Notes under the pieces: model-generated
The model's database searches: none
What the model was told of the DNA's origin: nothing
Seen by the model: only the letters and a program-made list of their open reading frames with translations
Translations under genes and position numbers: made by a program
Shown here: positions 33,294 to 45,601 of the stretch, piece by piece
Layout of the letters: the number at the start of each line of letters is the position of its first letter
Position numbering within the stretch: position 1 is the stretch's first letter
Source of the DNA: Berberis thunbergii
Taxonomy: Eukaryota > Streptophyta > Magnoliopsida > Ranunculales > Berberidaceae
Direction: 5' to 3'
NCBI GenBank assembly: GCA_003290165.1
Contig: QNQO01005892.1
Span: 372,001-436,000 of the forward strand
Length of the DNA stretch: 64,000 nucleotides

Positions 33294-34171
33294 TGTTGAA
33301 AATATGGCTTTTTAAAAATAAAAGAAAATGGGTATAGACCTGGTTTTGATCTCTGGATCTCTCTCTATTTTTAGTCCCACATCTTCTATATAACTCATTG
33401 TGGAAGAGTTTATAAGGAGAGTGTCTGGACTTGGGTTTGGACCCCTTGGGGTACCACACTTTTGTGAGGAGGGGAGAGATAGACTCTTGCGCGTGCCGTG
33501 ACCGCTGTCCGTCCGTACACTCGAGTCGTTTAGAGAGCAACCCATTCTTTTTACTGAAAATTTATTTAAATGAAAATAATTTTGAATTGCTGCAAAGAAG
33601 GGAGACTGAGTTAGAGGGCTGGCCCTGTCCTCCACGTTCTCCATGATTTTCTCCCCTCGTTTTCCACGCAATTGTTTTGTCAATGCATCTAGCCGGGTTT
33701 TTGTATTTCAACGGATGTGTTTTTCTCCCTATAGATACAAACACAAATTAAGAGTTTGAAATATAAGAAAAGGCAAAAATAGTTTTCATTTATATTTCAA
33801 CAACAGAGAATTTCTTATGAAACTCTTTCAAAGAGATTAGATTTCCACAGTTTCGTTTGGAAGGAATTCTTTATCTTTGTATTTTAGAGTTCTCCTTTTG
33901 TTTGAATTTTATACATTTTTTTGGTGATTCCGAGCAAACAAGTGATTAAGGGTGGATAGTATTCCGTTCATCAACAGTGCATTTGTTTGAACGAGACAGA
34001 TAAGATTCTGTGTTTTTTCATCCTGGGGACGACGGGGCTACTAGACTGCTTGCACACTTTTGGGCAGAGCCGCAAAACGTCAGAAAGAGAGCGACCCAGT
34101 CCGCGAATCAACCCAAGAACAATTGGTAACCTCGTTTTTGTCTTTTCATTTGAATTACAGCATTTACAACA
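33294..34171 (+). repeat. Copia LTR, right
   Basis: 878 bp, TGTTGAAAATATGGC to CATTTACAACA, preceded by AAGTGGGGGAT. It is highly similar to 28381-29261. Confidence 0.9.
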
Positions 34172-34301
34172 GGAACCTAGCCTCACTTTAGCCGACAAGG
34201 TTCTTTCCGGTAGACCCATCATCCCTCAGCAATCACTCACCAAAGACATCACAATATCCGCTGCCCAATCCCTCCCTGATTCTGAAGGGAAACAACTCTA
34301 G
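34172..34301 (+). pseudogene. L1-type ORF1, continuation after the copia insertion
   Basis: The first five bases are the right GGAAC duplication. If the insertion and one duplicate are ignored, the frame ending T-E-W-E before 27129 joins in phase to P-S-L-T-L-A-D-K-V-L here and stays open to 34301. This supports insertion into a LINE ORF1. Downstream sequence to about 34770 is serine/threonine-rich without clear domains. Confidence 0.6.
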
Positions 34302-34775
34302 CCAAGTGACGAACCCCATCTCAACGCATTGGGATGGCTTTTCGGAAAAGTCGACTCAGTTTGAGCTTCTTGATGGAGTGTCTCTAACTCACTCGCTAAC
34401 GTTCCAGCTCAACTCACCTGTAGGCGTTCAGGGAGTTCATATCACATCAGACTATGGCGGCTCTCCTGAGGGTTTGACATGGTTTGCAACCCTCGACGGA
34501 GACTCACTGATCCATTCACCAACAAACCACACCACAACTCACTATCCCTGAACTCGCCACAGTCTCTCTCCACCAACTCACTCTTTCACTCACTTTTCTC
34601 TCCATCAAAGCAACCCAACCACCCCTATTCAATTTTTCCCCATTAATAACACAACCGATAGGTTTTTCAACCCAAGTAATCACTCCCACCGTTTTGCAGC
34701 TATGGAGCCTAGTGTGCCATGTGTCACACCTATTTCAAGATTAACTACCAAGCCAACTTTTTTACTAGTCAATTA

Positions 34776-35618
34776 CAGTGTTCTAAAAAGAGGCTTGGGC
34801 GGCCGCCTATGCGCTAGTAGGTAGAGAGACACCTAGACTAGTTGCTGGGCGGAGGTAAAATTCGGTCAGGGTGCCTAGGCGGGTTCTGGGCGGGCCTGGG
34901 CATTTTTTTTCTTTCTCTGGTTGCAAATTACCAAAACCAATCGACCAAATACCCATCAAAATTTTTAGGTTTTGCAAAACAGAGAGAAAAGAAAAGGGGA
35001 AGAAGGAGAAGAAGAAGAAGAAGAAGAAGATTTCGCTCCACTTTTGAAGTTTGGCTTGAGGACTTGTACTATACCTAAAGAAGAAGGGGAAGAGGAAGAG
35101 AAAGATGAAGAGGATGAGGATGAGGAAGAAGAGAGAGGCTACAATGAAGTGTAAGCTGCCAGACCAGAGTCTCCAGTCCAGACGCTCCAGCGACTCCAAG
35201 CTCAGAGTCTTTGCGATTCCTTGGTTGTTCACTTGTTTGTCGATCTCTTTCCAGCGGGTACTCTGACTTCTCCCAAATTTGAAATTTCCATTTTAATTTC
35301 TAATTAGTAATTTCCAAAGTTAATCCCCAATCAATTACAAACAATATGTTTTTTTCCCTCTATGTTGTTGAAACTCTATGTTATGCAACTTATGCTATTA
35401 TAAATTTTAATGTAAGCTTAATTTTTCATGTTTATAAATTTTTCATATGTATTACTATTCTGACATTAAATTGGAAGTAATTGATAAAATATTAATGTAT
35501 TATGCTAAATTTTTGTAAATTATGAAAATTATAATACAAAATCTAAAACCGCCTAGGCCCCTAGGAGCTAGGCACCTGCTGGCCGCCTGCCCACCGCCTA
35601 GCGATTTTTAGAACACTG
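34776..35618. mobile_element. Non-autonomous hAT-type element
   Basis: Terminal inverted repeats CAGTGTTCTAAAAA / TTTTTAGAACACTG are exact for 14 bp. Flanks GTCAATTA (34768-34775) and GTTAATTA (35619-35626) form an 8-bp duplication with one change, as expected for hAT. Subterminal DNA is rich in GCCTAGGCG/GGGCGG palindromes. The interior has a (GAA)n purine block (34975-35140) and an AT-rich right half. No transposase is encoded. Confidence 0.85.
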
Positions 35619-35626
35619 GTTAATTA

Positions 35627-36108
35627 TCAACTTCCATTGAGTCATAACACTGTTAATTCTCTTAACAGTGGTGATTCGTGCAACCATGACTCCTAGTTGC
35701 ACAACCACAATCTCATTTAACACATGTTACCTTTTCTCCATGCAATTAATCCATCAGGTACGTACCCCATGTTCCAACAACCAAACCCACCCCAATCTGA
35801 TCTACTATATTCCCTCATCTTAAACAACTCGAACCCAACAAACTCCTCTCATTTCCAATCAACTCTACTACAGAGTGTTGAACTAAACCAAACCAGTATC
35901 CAACCTTGCTCGATACATTGAATATGGACAACTGCTTCACTCAATTTCAGCTTACTCTACAGAACCTCAATCCCATCCAATCGATCCCTGTCACTCTCCC
36001 TACCCCCCACCATTCTCTTCTCCATTTCCATGCTTACCACCACCAGTTCCACATAATCACACCACTCTATCGGAACTATCTAAATATGAGGTTGATCATC
36101 ATCATCAC
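35627..36108. other. C/T-rich remnant, possibly LINE leader
   Basis: Short Pro/Asn/Gln-rich plus frames (35724-35921, 35906-36127) resemble the low-complexity style of the ORF1 leader at 26147 but show no domain. No other feature is seen. Confidence 0.35.
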
Positions 36109-36635
36109 TGATGATACATCAAAATAGGCCAGTTATCACAGTCGTACACGTGGCATAGAGATTCATCACGAGGATATAACATCTAGCCTGTTGGGTCAGC
36201 TCGTAAAGCCAAGGAAAACAAACCCAAATGAGGCCCGCCAATGAGGAGACGTAAATAGAGCCCAAATCTAGGCCCAACAAAAATTCTCTCATAAAGAAGA
36301 TGAATGTTGCATCATAAAAGAGCCATGGAGGGAGTTATGTCTCCACGAACGCATCTCCATTAAGGAGGAGACTGTCACTAAAAACACCTCATTTTGTTGC
36401 GCCTCACATGCTTAAGTCACGCAGAGAGTTAACCACGACCATTATAAAAGGTAAAAAGAATATTCAACATATGTATGCAACTTTAACTGAGTTTTATTTA
36501 GATTTACTTCATTCTTCCAACAGATTTACTAAATTAAGCATCAAAGTGCCTTCGCCCACCAAAAAAGTGGTCCTTGGTAGTCTAACAATTGTTTTACAGG
36601 TCAAATTCATTGGAGAACGATTTTTGTACTCATCA
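36109..36635 (+). repeat. LTR of a third Tat-like gypsy element
   Basis: Starts TGATGATACATC and ends TTGTACTCATCA, directly before a primer-binding site. Its start resembles that of the LTRs at 9564 and 20262 in element orientation (TGATGATACACC). Only this LTR is present. Confidence 0.7.
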
Positions 36636-36638
36636 GTT

Positions 36639-36655
36639 TGGCGCCATCCGTGGGG
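36639..36655 (+). promoter_or_regulatory. Primer-binding site of the Tat-like element
   Basis: TGGCGCCATCCGTGGGG, 3 bases after the LTR. TGGCGCC-type sites are typical of plant gypsy elements of the Tat/Athila group. Confidence 0.7.
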
Positions 36656-37816
36656 AACGACGAGTTCCCTTTCAAAAATAAGTTTCACAGTAACAAAATG
36701 TACAAACCTCGATAGAAGATCAATGTAATACTCCACAAATCTTCAATCTAGCAATGAAAGCTATGACAAGCTGCACAATATTGATCCAACAACAACCGTC
36801 GAAAAAATTGTACCTACTGAAAAAAAGCTCCAACAAGTAACAGTTCAGACGTCTTGGGAAATTCCCTCAGATCCCCGAGTAGAGATGTTTATGACTCAGT
36901 TGAACCACGTAATCAAGATGGTAGATAAAATCTTCCGCGACCTGAAGGGCAACAACTTTCTAAAAGAAATTACCCAGCTTAAGAGACACCGGACTAGCAA
37001 TAGTTCCAAGTGCAATCAAGGGACGTTTGAAAGTCTACAACCAAAAAATAAAAATACAGGAGATCATTCTCGACTCTGATAGTGATTCGGAGCGAGATTC
37101 TTGAAGCTATGGCAGGAAGAGAAGAGGTCAAATGGCAATAAAAAAATGAGAGGAGATCCGGAGAAGCGGAGCATGAACATACACTTCCTTTTCCACAATG
37201 ATTACAACCACAATATCAAAGGTTGTCATAGTATGAAGGACGAGATTGAACGTCATATCAGAGAAGGACGACTAAGAGAATTCATCGAATTTGAGAGCGA
37301 AACAATCATTTAAGAGATAGAGTAAAGGAATCAATTTACATCTTGCACGGCATGGTCGGGGGAATCAGCAATCCAATCGATCTCGTAAGCGTATAGTCAG
37401 AGACTTACGTACAACGATCAGATTCTAAGAACCATCCGTACAGCGTGCAACAATGCAAATGACTCTAACCTTCTCAAACGAATATGTTGATGGGGTTAAT
37501 TTCCTACACAATGATGCTTTAGTGATCTTGGTCATGATAGTTAAATGGAAAATCAAAAGAGTATTGGTCAACACCGACAACTCGGCCAACTTCTTATACC
37601 TAACAGTTTTCCGAATGATGAAGTTCACCAATGAGATGCTCTTACCAAGCGAATAAATCCATGATAGGTTTTAGTGGGGAAAAATTCACCCACTGGGAAT
37701 GATTCAACTACCGGTTGAAGCAGGAGTGCCAGAAAGCAGCGAATATTATTGAGAGATCGTGAATACATAAGATGTGCGCAGTCTCCTCCACTATGCACCA
37801 ATGCTTGAAGTACCAT
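36656..37816 (+). pseudogene. gag nucleocapsid and protease remnant, Tat-like
   Basis: Gag-like sequence around 36885 leads to the nucleocapsid-like motif F-H-N-D-Y-N-H-N-I-K-G-C and then L/M-K-D-E-I-E-R-H-I-R-E-G-R-L-R-E (37170-37300). The protease region (37453-37656) reads F-L-H-N-D-A-L-V-I and R-V-L-V-N-T-D-N-S-A-N, where the family has D-T-G-S-S, so the catalytic Asp is Asn. The post-protease motif H-P-L-G-M-I-Q-L-P-V-E-A-G is at about 37690, and M-H-Q-C-L-K-Y at about 37800. RT is missing; Athila-type sequence follows. Confidence 0.75.
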
Positions 37817-40437
37817 TGATAATAACCCAAAACATCAATTTTTAAACCCCTAAATATACAATTGTTAAGTCCAATTATCAAATAAAAATATCTCATTCCA
37901 TGTATTTTGTGCACAAATCTCAAATCATGCATAAAGTCGCACAATAAGGCTAAATTCAACAACTAGAAAGCCCAATGGGAGTTCAAATGCATTCACAAGG
38001 ATTAAAGAATTTCAATCGCAAGACCCATGAAGTCAAGCCCACAAACAACAACAACTACGGATATCGAGAAAATTAATATGAAGATTTGGACGTCCACATG
38101 ACCAACTTTATCATAAAATAATCTCTGCAAGACATGTTTCCTTATTCAACTCCAACACCATTCCTTGTTTCGTTCAACCATGTTTCCTTGTTTGACTCAA
38201 ACCATGTTTCCTTGTTTCACTCAACCATGTTTCCTTATTTTACTCAAATCCTTTTTACGTATAAAAACCCCATTCATGGAGTTCATAAAGAAAAGTTTTT
38301 TTTTAGAGAGTTTTTTTTATTTGTAGTTCTTGGCTTTAGATTTTTTTCTTGGTAAAAAAGTGCATGTACTAGATTTTAATTCCATTGAAGAAGTAAGTTT
38401 TATCTTTGTTTATCTTTTTCAATTGTTTCTCTTTCTCCTTTAACTTTTAGTTTATTCTCACCATCCATTATTTTACTCTTCTCTTTATTCTTTAAATTGA
38501 ACATTAGATTTATCTTCTAATCCACGTGAAGTAGTCAATAATCCCTACTTTCACTATGCATTGTTGAAGTGTATTGCAGGTTAAAGAAAATAAAATAAAA
38601 ACAATAGTTATTTCTTTGATTGACGTCGAAAATCATGCAACGACACTAATGTCGATTTTTGGTATCAATCAAATGGTGTCGTTGCAGATTACTTCAGGAA
38701 GACATTCTTGAAGATACAACTTTGGAGACAATAGAGAAGATTTTTAATTTCTTTATTTTTTTCTTCCTTTTCTTTAATCTTTTTCCCATCTTTATGCGTT
38801 TTTGGGTAATTTTCAGCATATAACGGAAACAACACAGCAGCAGACTGCTCAAAGAGTGTTCGTTCACCATGAAATTTATAGTAAATTCCATGACAAACCC
38901 TTGAGTTTTTGTAATTTTTTCAAAGTTTTTTCGATCGATTGCCTGTTGAACAAATTTGTTTGGAAAAGTGGGTGATAAAGCTGCAAAATTGCCTAAGACT
39001 TGCTTGAAGACATTTTTTTTTCTTTTTTTATTTGTACTTTCTAGTGTGGAAGAGAGTTTACTCTGTAATCAATTTTTTTAATATGCCTCGAATGGTCGAG
39101 TGCAACTTGTAATAGTTAGACATTATTTTAGTATTAGGTTGATTGTTAGTTTTAGGTTTCACTTTAAAAACATACAAAAGAATTTTGACTTCTTGACCAA
39201 GACCATTAAATATTTTTGCATCTATAATTGTTTCATTGTGTGTTTATTTATTTAGATAGCAATCAAAGTCAGAAAAAAATCCTTTGAAAATGGCTAGTTT
39301 TTTTTTTTTTTTTATAGTGGACAACCAGTGGTGTTGTGGGGGGGGGGGGGGGGGGGAGGGGGGGGGGAGAGCAATTGCTTGAACCAAGGAGGAGTAGCTC
39401 TCAAATAACACTTCTCTCTACCCATGGTGGAGGCCTTGTGTTCGAGCTCACAAGTTAGTAAGTATCTCTTTCAGACACATTATTTTAGTGGCTTGGGTGC
39501 TGAGTGAAATTCGATTGGACATTGCTTGGTGTTTGTTTATGTTTCTGCATTTTAACATACTGCGTGGTTACCTAATAAACTACCATAAAAAGATAAGGCA
39601 GATCGACCTAGCCCTGTTTTTGAAACTGGTGGGATTTCATTACCCACCTCATCACTCTAGCTGTGTGAAACCAATGGACATAATAAAATCAACTAAGATT
39701 AGAGCCAACTAGAACGGTGTTCGTAGGACAACTAAGACCAAGGTTAATCTGCTGAATTTTGTGTTGACCAAAGCTAAACATGACATTGGGTTTAATCATT
39801 CGATAAACTCCGGGAGGTCGCTGCCATATGGGTAACTCACCCAGTAGGCCGAGTCACTAGTAAGCTGCAGGCCGCAAAAGGACGTGGTACAACTAACAGT
39901 TTTGGCTAGGAACACGCACCCTATATATGTATTGACACACATCATTCTCATATCAATTGGTCTACAGAGCGGTAGCACATGTACAGTTCTTAATTAAACC
40001 ACATAATCTTTTGTCACTTGTGCTATAATCCGTCTTCTTGCAAGCGTAACTCTGACCACTTGATTTTTTACTTTGTACTGTTGGATACAAGCTTTTAGGA
40101 TCATTTCTTAGCACCCTATCTAATCAAACAATGATAGATAACAGTGTAACGCCCACTGGTTTCAATCAATCTTGTCCCTCACATATTAACAAGATAAAAT
40201 CCCATTAAAACGTTGTTTGCTTAGATTTGGCATTTGTGTGGTTCTGAAGTGATTGTTGCTTGTGTATTTCTTCTTAGCAATCGTCTAGGGATACTTGATC
40301 TTGTGCTTTAACACTTTCATCTTTCCAATCCATTTTTTCTTTTTATGAAAGTTTGGGAAGGACCCAACAAACGCTTGGTTCGTACCCAAAATGTTTCTAG
40401 CCACCCTAATCTACTATTTGCTTCTTCACCACACTCA
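37817..40437 (+). repeat. 5' LTR and leader of Athila-type copy 1
   Basis: A non-coding block starting TGATAATAACCC. Two parts, 38109-38236 and 39646-40390, match 45602-46433 (shared blocks include caagacatgtttccttattc and aactaagattagagccaact), so it is LTR and leader. The part between (38237-39645) is absent from the second copy. An RNA-rich T/G tract sits at 39290-39370. The LTR end and primer site are not resolved. Confidence 0.6.
39338..39367 (+). repeat. Poly-G tract (G19-A-G10)
   Basis: Thirty bases that are G apart from one A, preceded by a T-run at 39300-39313. Strong G-quadruplex potential. About 85 bases later TGTGTTCGAGCTC resembles a pol III B box, so a degraded SINE may be present here. 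Confidence 0.85.
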
Positions 40438-41167
40438 TCTCCACCTACCTCCCCTCGCTCTCCAATCAACAATGAAATGGAATAACGTCCAATTTGGGAA
40501 TACAATGTTCCTCTTGCTGTTAATGTGAACAGATGCATTGAGTTGTCCCATATCACGACAACTCAATTTGAGATTAGAACAACTATTATTAATATGTTGC
40601 CGAAGTTTCATGGGCATGATCGAGAAAGCCCATATATCCATCTTGGAAAGTTTCTTGAAGTTTGTAATACTTTTAAGAACCAAAACATAGATGAGGAAAA
40701 TGTCAGACTTCACTTGTTTCCTTTCTCTCTTGATGACTGGAACACCTCATGGTTAAATTCCCTCCCTGCCAATTCCATCAAATCATGGGAGGATTTAGTT
40801 AGAAAGTTTCTAGCGAAGTAATTTTCCATGAGAAAGACCCTAGAAATTAGAAGAGAAATTGAGGAGTTTACTCAAACACATGATGAACTTTTTTATGAAG
40901 CATGGGACTGCTTTCAAGATTTATTCATCAAGTGCCCCTCATCATGGCTTTGAAAAATGAGTGCTAGTGCAGAGTTTCTATAATGGATTGATTATTGAAT
41001 CTAGAAATATGATTGAATCCATGCAGAAAGGGAAACTCATGCGTAAAACTTGTACTAATGCTTATACCTTTCTAAGTGAACTTGCTGATGATTCTCGACA
41101 ATTGACTGCCCATCTGCAAATCAAACACATTCGGTCAAACATACACATCTGCAAATCGACATCACTC
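40438..41167 (+). pseudogene. gag of Athila-type copy 1
   Basis: An ORF from 40525 contains I-N-M-L-P-K-F-H-G, L-G-K-F-L-E-V-C-N-T-F-K, R-L-H-L-F-P-F-S-L and W-L-N-S-L-P-A-N-S-I, typical of Athila gag. It stops at 40821 where the family continues. Gag resumes at 40961 with V-Q-S-F-Y-N-G-L and L-A-D-D-S-R-Q. Gag forms the particle; this copy is broken by stops and at least one frameshift. Confidence 0.8.
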
Positions 41168-42226
41168 TAACCTTTCCTATGGTGATGACTTTTATGAACA
41201 ACCACCCAGAAGTTCAGGGAATCCTCCTAGGTTTCAACACCCTAGGCAACCTAGTGGACAAGCCCACAACTCACGCACTTATCCAATAGAATAAAACTCA
41301 ATATCAGTTTGTGAACCTTTCTATGGTACTTGTCCCTCATAATTCCTATGGTCAGCCTCAACTTAGCAACTTTCGGGACTTGGTACCTCAAACTCAATAT
41401 ACTGCTCCTTTACCACCTCCAAAACCATCATTGGAGGATATGATGCCCCAATTAGTGGCAACCAATGTTGCTAATTCCCAAGCCATCCACCAGCTTTAAC
41501 AACAGTTGCAACAGTTGACTGTGGGAAGGGAAAAAATATTTCCCATTCAACCCATCCCTAATCCAAAAAGTGCTCCCCATGTTAATGAAATTGGTAATAG
41601 TGTTGATTCACATAGTGAAGTTAAAGTTGTCACCACCCTTCATTCTGGCCGAGCAATTGATAATGGCATAGAACAACCTAGGATAACTGATGTGATTTCC
41701 AAAGAGAGTGTTCCTAAACCAATTGAAAACGCTAAAGATTCTTTTCAAACTAGTTTAAACTCACATTCTCAGCTTCCCATAGAGCTAAGAAAGTATATAC
41801 CTAAGGCACATTTTGTCTGCTATCCAACAAGTACCAATCTATGCAAAAAATTTCACGGACATGTGTACTAAAAAGAGAAAAACAGAAGTACCTGAAACTG
41901 CATGCTTTGCAAACGATGCCACGTCCCTTATTCAACAAACTGGAATAGTTAAGTACAAGGATCCAGGAACCCCTACTGTACCATGTTTAATTAGAAAAGA
42001 CTTTGAAAGTCGTGCCTTGATCGACTTAGGAGTGAGAGTGAATCTCTTACCTTATCATATATATTTAGAACTAGTTCTTAAGCTAGCAGATGAGTCAAAA
42101 CGATATCCTAAAATAATAGTTCTGGCTATGATTGTTCAAGTTGTAGATTTCTATTATCTAGTTGATTTCATCATCTTAGACACTAGCCCAAGCCCCAATA
42201 ATCAAATTCATGTCATCTTAGGGTGA
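41168..42226 (+). pseudogene. Linker and protease of Athila-type copy 1
   Basis: The proline-rich linker (S-L-E-D-M-M-P-Q-L) is followed by L-P-I-E-L-R-K-Y-I-P and, after a frame change at 41813, the protease region: P-T-V-P-C-L-I, A-L-I-D-L-G, V-N-L-L-P-Y-H-I-Y-L-E-L. Athila proteases have this D-L-G-A/S-S core; here it reads D-L-G-V-R-V. A segment equivalent to L-G-L-K-E-M-Q-P-I-K (present in copy 2) is shortened. Confidence 0.75.
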
Positions 42227-42383
42227 CCCTTCTTAGCAACTGCGGAGGTCAACATCAACTGTAGAAGCGGTAGCATGTCTATTTCGTTTGGGAACCTTAA
42301 AGATGAATTGGTTGCAAAAGAGTGATGACCTCGATATGATTGAAGAAGAAGAAGAAGTGTGTATGATTTGATATTTTGAGTCT

Positions 42384-44141
42384 ATGGCTCAATCGTCACC
42401 AGATGACGTATTGCTTCGTTGTCTCTCACAGTTTGGTATGAACCTAGATATGGACGAGGTTATTGAAGAGGTCAACATTATGTTGGATAATGTGCCCATA
42501 ATCCATATACATGAATCTGAGCCATTATCACTTTATCAATATGAGGAAGAGTTGTATTCCTTATCTTCCTTCATAGGACAGTCACAAGAGAGTGACTCAT
42601 CCACAAGTACTCAGAAATCACTAGAACTTAAGCTTTTACCAAATGAATTGAGATATGCATTTCTCGATTTTATGGAGAGTTGTCCAGTGATTATTGTCTC
42701 AGATCTCATTGAGTAACACTGTGACAAGTTGTTGGCGGTCTGTAAAGCGCACAAGTCATCCATCGCTTGGAATATTCATGACATCAAGGGTGTTGACACT
42801 ATTGTCTGTGGGCATCATATTTATTTGGAAAATGAAACCAAAACTTCCAGAGACCCCCAATGACTTCTAAATCCCATTTTGAAAGATGTCATAAAAGAAG
42901 AAGTGTTGAAACTCTTGGATGCAAACATCATCTATGCTATCTCTGATAGACAATGGGTTAGCCCAGTCCATGTGGTTCCTAAGAAGTCAGGAATTATAGT
43001 CGGTGAAAATGAGAACAAGGAACTTGTGCGACAAAGAGTGAAAAATGGATGGAGAGTATGCATTGATTATCGTAGGCTGAACTCTAATACTCGAAAGGAT
43101 CACTTTCCCCTTCCCTTTATTGATCATATGCCTGAGAGGTTAGCGGCTCATCCTTACTATTGTTTCTTGGATGGATATTCTGGATACAATCAAATACCTA
43201 TTGCACAAGAGGATCAAGAGAAAACCACATTTATTTTTCCTTTTGGTACCTACCCTTATTGTCGCATGCCTTTTGGGCTATGCAATGCACCCGCGACATT
43301 TCAAAGATGCATGTCTAGCATATTAAGTAATATGGTTGAAAAGTTTTTTGAGATCTTTATGGATGATGTTTCAGTATTCGGATCATCTTTTGACCATGCC
43401 TACATCACCTCTTACTTTTGTAGAGCGTTGCGAAAAAAATGTCTTGTTCTAAATTGGGAAAAGTGTCACTTCATGGTGAACCAAGAGATTGTTCTTGGGC
43501 ACGTTGTCTCTCCAAAAGGCATTGAAGCGGACAAAACTAAGATTGATGTCATTTCATCTCTTCGAATTTCAATATCTGTTAAAGATATGCAATCTTTCTT
43601 AGGGCATGTTAGATTTTTTTCCGCTTCATTAAAGATTTCTCACCCTTTGAACAATCTTTTAGCCAAGGATGTTCCCTGTCTTTTTGACGACACGTGCATA
43701 TTTGTGTTTCTTCATCTTAAATCTGAACTAGTCTCAGCTCCTATCATTCGTGCTTCTGATTGGGCGCTACCTTTTGAGATTATGTGTGATACCTCTGACT
43801 ACGTTGTAGGTAGAGTTTTGGGTCAGAAAGTTAACAAACTTTCTCATGTCATCTACTATGCTAGCAAAACTCCGAATGAGGCTCAACTCAATTACTCGAC
43901 CATGGAGAAAGAGATGCTAGCCATTGTTTATGCATTAGATAAATTTCGTTCCTATCTCATTGGAGCTAAAGTCATTGTGTACACTGACCATGCAGCCCTT
44001 AGATACCTTCTCAATAAGAAGGACACCAAACCTCGTATGATCGATGGGTTCTTTTGCTTCAAGAATTTGATCTTGAAAATCAATGGTTTCTTTTGCTTCA
44101 AGAATTTGACCATGCGGTCGCCGACCACTTGTCTAGGCTAA
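42384..44141 (+). pseudogene. Reverse transcriptase and RNase H of Athila-type copy 1
   Basis: 42384-42716 is the acidic lead-in (L-S-Q-F-G-M-N-L-D-M-D-E). The 420-codon ORF from 42879 has [59 protein letters not shown] and the active-site motif F-M-D-D-V-S-V-F-G. RNase H follows with [28 protein letters not shown] and V-Y-T-D-H-A-A-L. The catalytic RT residues are intact. A stop at 42714 precedes the RT ORF, and a small duplication of 'ttcttttgcttcaagaattt' at 44048/44087 shifts the end. Confidence 0.85.
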
Positions 44142-45472
44142 CATCACAATCATCTACTAATATCTTGCCCAATCAAGAGGACTTCTCAAATGAACAACTT
44201 CTCTTGGTAGAGCAAGAGCTTCCTTGGTATGCTGACATTGTCAATTTTTTAGCAACTGAGGAACTCCCTTCACACTGGTCTAAGCCAAATCATGACAAGT
44301 TTTTGTCTAGGGTCAAGTATTATTTTTTGGATGAGCCATATTTGTACAAATACTGCCCTGACCAACTTATTAGAAGATGTGTTCCAGAAGTTGAATAATT
44401 GAGAATTCTCTTATTTTGCCATGATCAAGATTGTAATGGGCATTTTAGTTCTTAAAAAACTACGGAAAAGGTTCTCCAATCAGATTTTTATTGGCCTACC
44501 CTTTACCGAGATGCCCATGAGTATTGTAAAGTATGTCACCGATGTCAACAACTTGGGCGAATAACTCGTCGACACATTATGCCTCTGAATCCTATTCTAG
44601 TGGTTGAAGTTTTTGATGTTTGGGGCAACGATTTTATGGGACCGTTTTCATTTTCCCATGGGCATCAATTAATCCTTCTTGCAGTGGATTACGTTTCTAA
44701 ATGGATTGAGGCCATTGCCACTATGACCAATGATCACAAAATTGTTATTTCATTCACAAGGGAGTTTATCTTTAGTAGATTTGGCACCCAAGGGTATCAT
44801 TAGTGATGGGGTAAGCATTTTTGTAACCGCATCTTTGAGCATCTTGTTAAAAAGTATGGGGTTACTCACAAAGTTGCCATTTCCTACCATCCTCAAACAA
44901 GCGGTCAAGTTGAAGTCTCAAATCATAAAATCAAGAACATCATCGAAAAGACTATCAATCCAAATCATAATGATTGGTCTTTACGTCTTTTGGATGCCTT
45001 ATGGGCATACCTAATTGCATTCAAAACTCCTTTAGGGATGTCTCCCTATAGATTGGTATTTGGTAAACCTTGTCATCTTCCTGTCAAACTCCAACATAGA
45101 GCTTATTGGGCTACAAAAAGTCTAAACTTTGACCTCGATATGGCTAGTAAAAAACGGAAGCTTCAGCTCGATAAGCTAGAAGAATTGAGGTATGATGCTT
45201 ATGACTTATTCAAAAACTACAAAGATAAAATGAAGTGGATACATGACAAAAGCATCATGAGAAAAAAGTTTCATCTTGGTCAGAAAGTCCTAATCTACAA
45301 CTCTCTTCTTCACCTCTTTTCAGGTAAGCTAAAAACTCGTTGGTCTGGTACATTCATTATACGTGATATTAAAGACTACGGTGCCATCACCGTAGAAAAC
45401 TCTACAAACGGTAGTCTCTTTAAAGTAAATGGACAACGACTGAAGCCATACCATGAACTTCCAACAAGGTGA
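44054..45472 (+). pseudogene. Integrase of Athila-type copy 1
   Basis: Starts A-D-H-L-S-R-L after RNase H. Zinc-binding motif residues are partly visible (F-C-H-D near 44420; C-H-R-C-Q-Q near 44540). The core has W-G-N-D-F-M-G-P-F and A-V-D-Y-V-S-K-W-I-E-A. After a frameshift near 44790 it continues H-P-Q-T-S-G-Q-V-E, then [22 protein letters not shown] and, at the end, G-K-L-K-T-R-W-S-G and V-N-G-Q-R-L-K-P-Y, the Athila C-terminus. Stop near 45470. Confidence 0.85.
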
Positions 45473-45601
45473 GTGGAAACCATTCAGTTGATTGATCCTA
45501 ACTATGAGGATTAGTCACGCCCACAAATTCCTACTCGACTAAGCCTGTTTGAGGGTAGTATCAACCACCCCCATTACGTCCGGCCAATGACATTAAACTT
45601 A

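Larger units (their letters stand above)
27130..34171 (+). mobile_element. Ty1/copia compound element with three LTRs
   Basis: Order on the plus strand: partial LTR (27130-27445), RNase H and 3' UTR (27451-28380), full LTR (28381-29261), unassigned DNA, integrase to RNase H (30206-32752), 3' UTR, full LTR (33294-34171). A single perfect 5-bp duplication (GGAAC) flanks the whole structure, so it behaves as one insertion later reshaped by recombination and deletion. Integrase precedes RT, the copia order. Stops, frameshifts and loss of the gag and primer site make it non-autonomous. Confidence 0.9.

Noticed and set aside
34972..35154. Glu-rich ORF as a protein
   Set aside because: It is simply the translation of a (GAA)n/(GAG)n block inside a non-autonomous hAT element.
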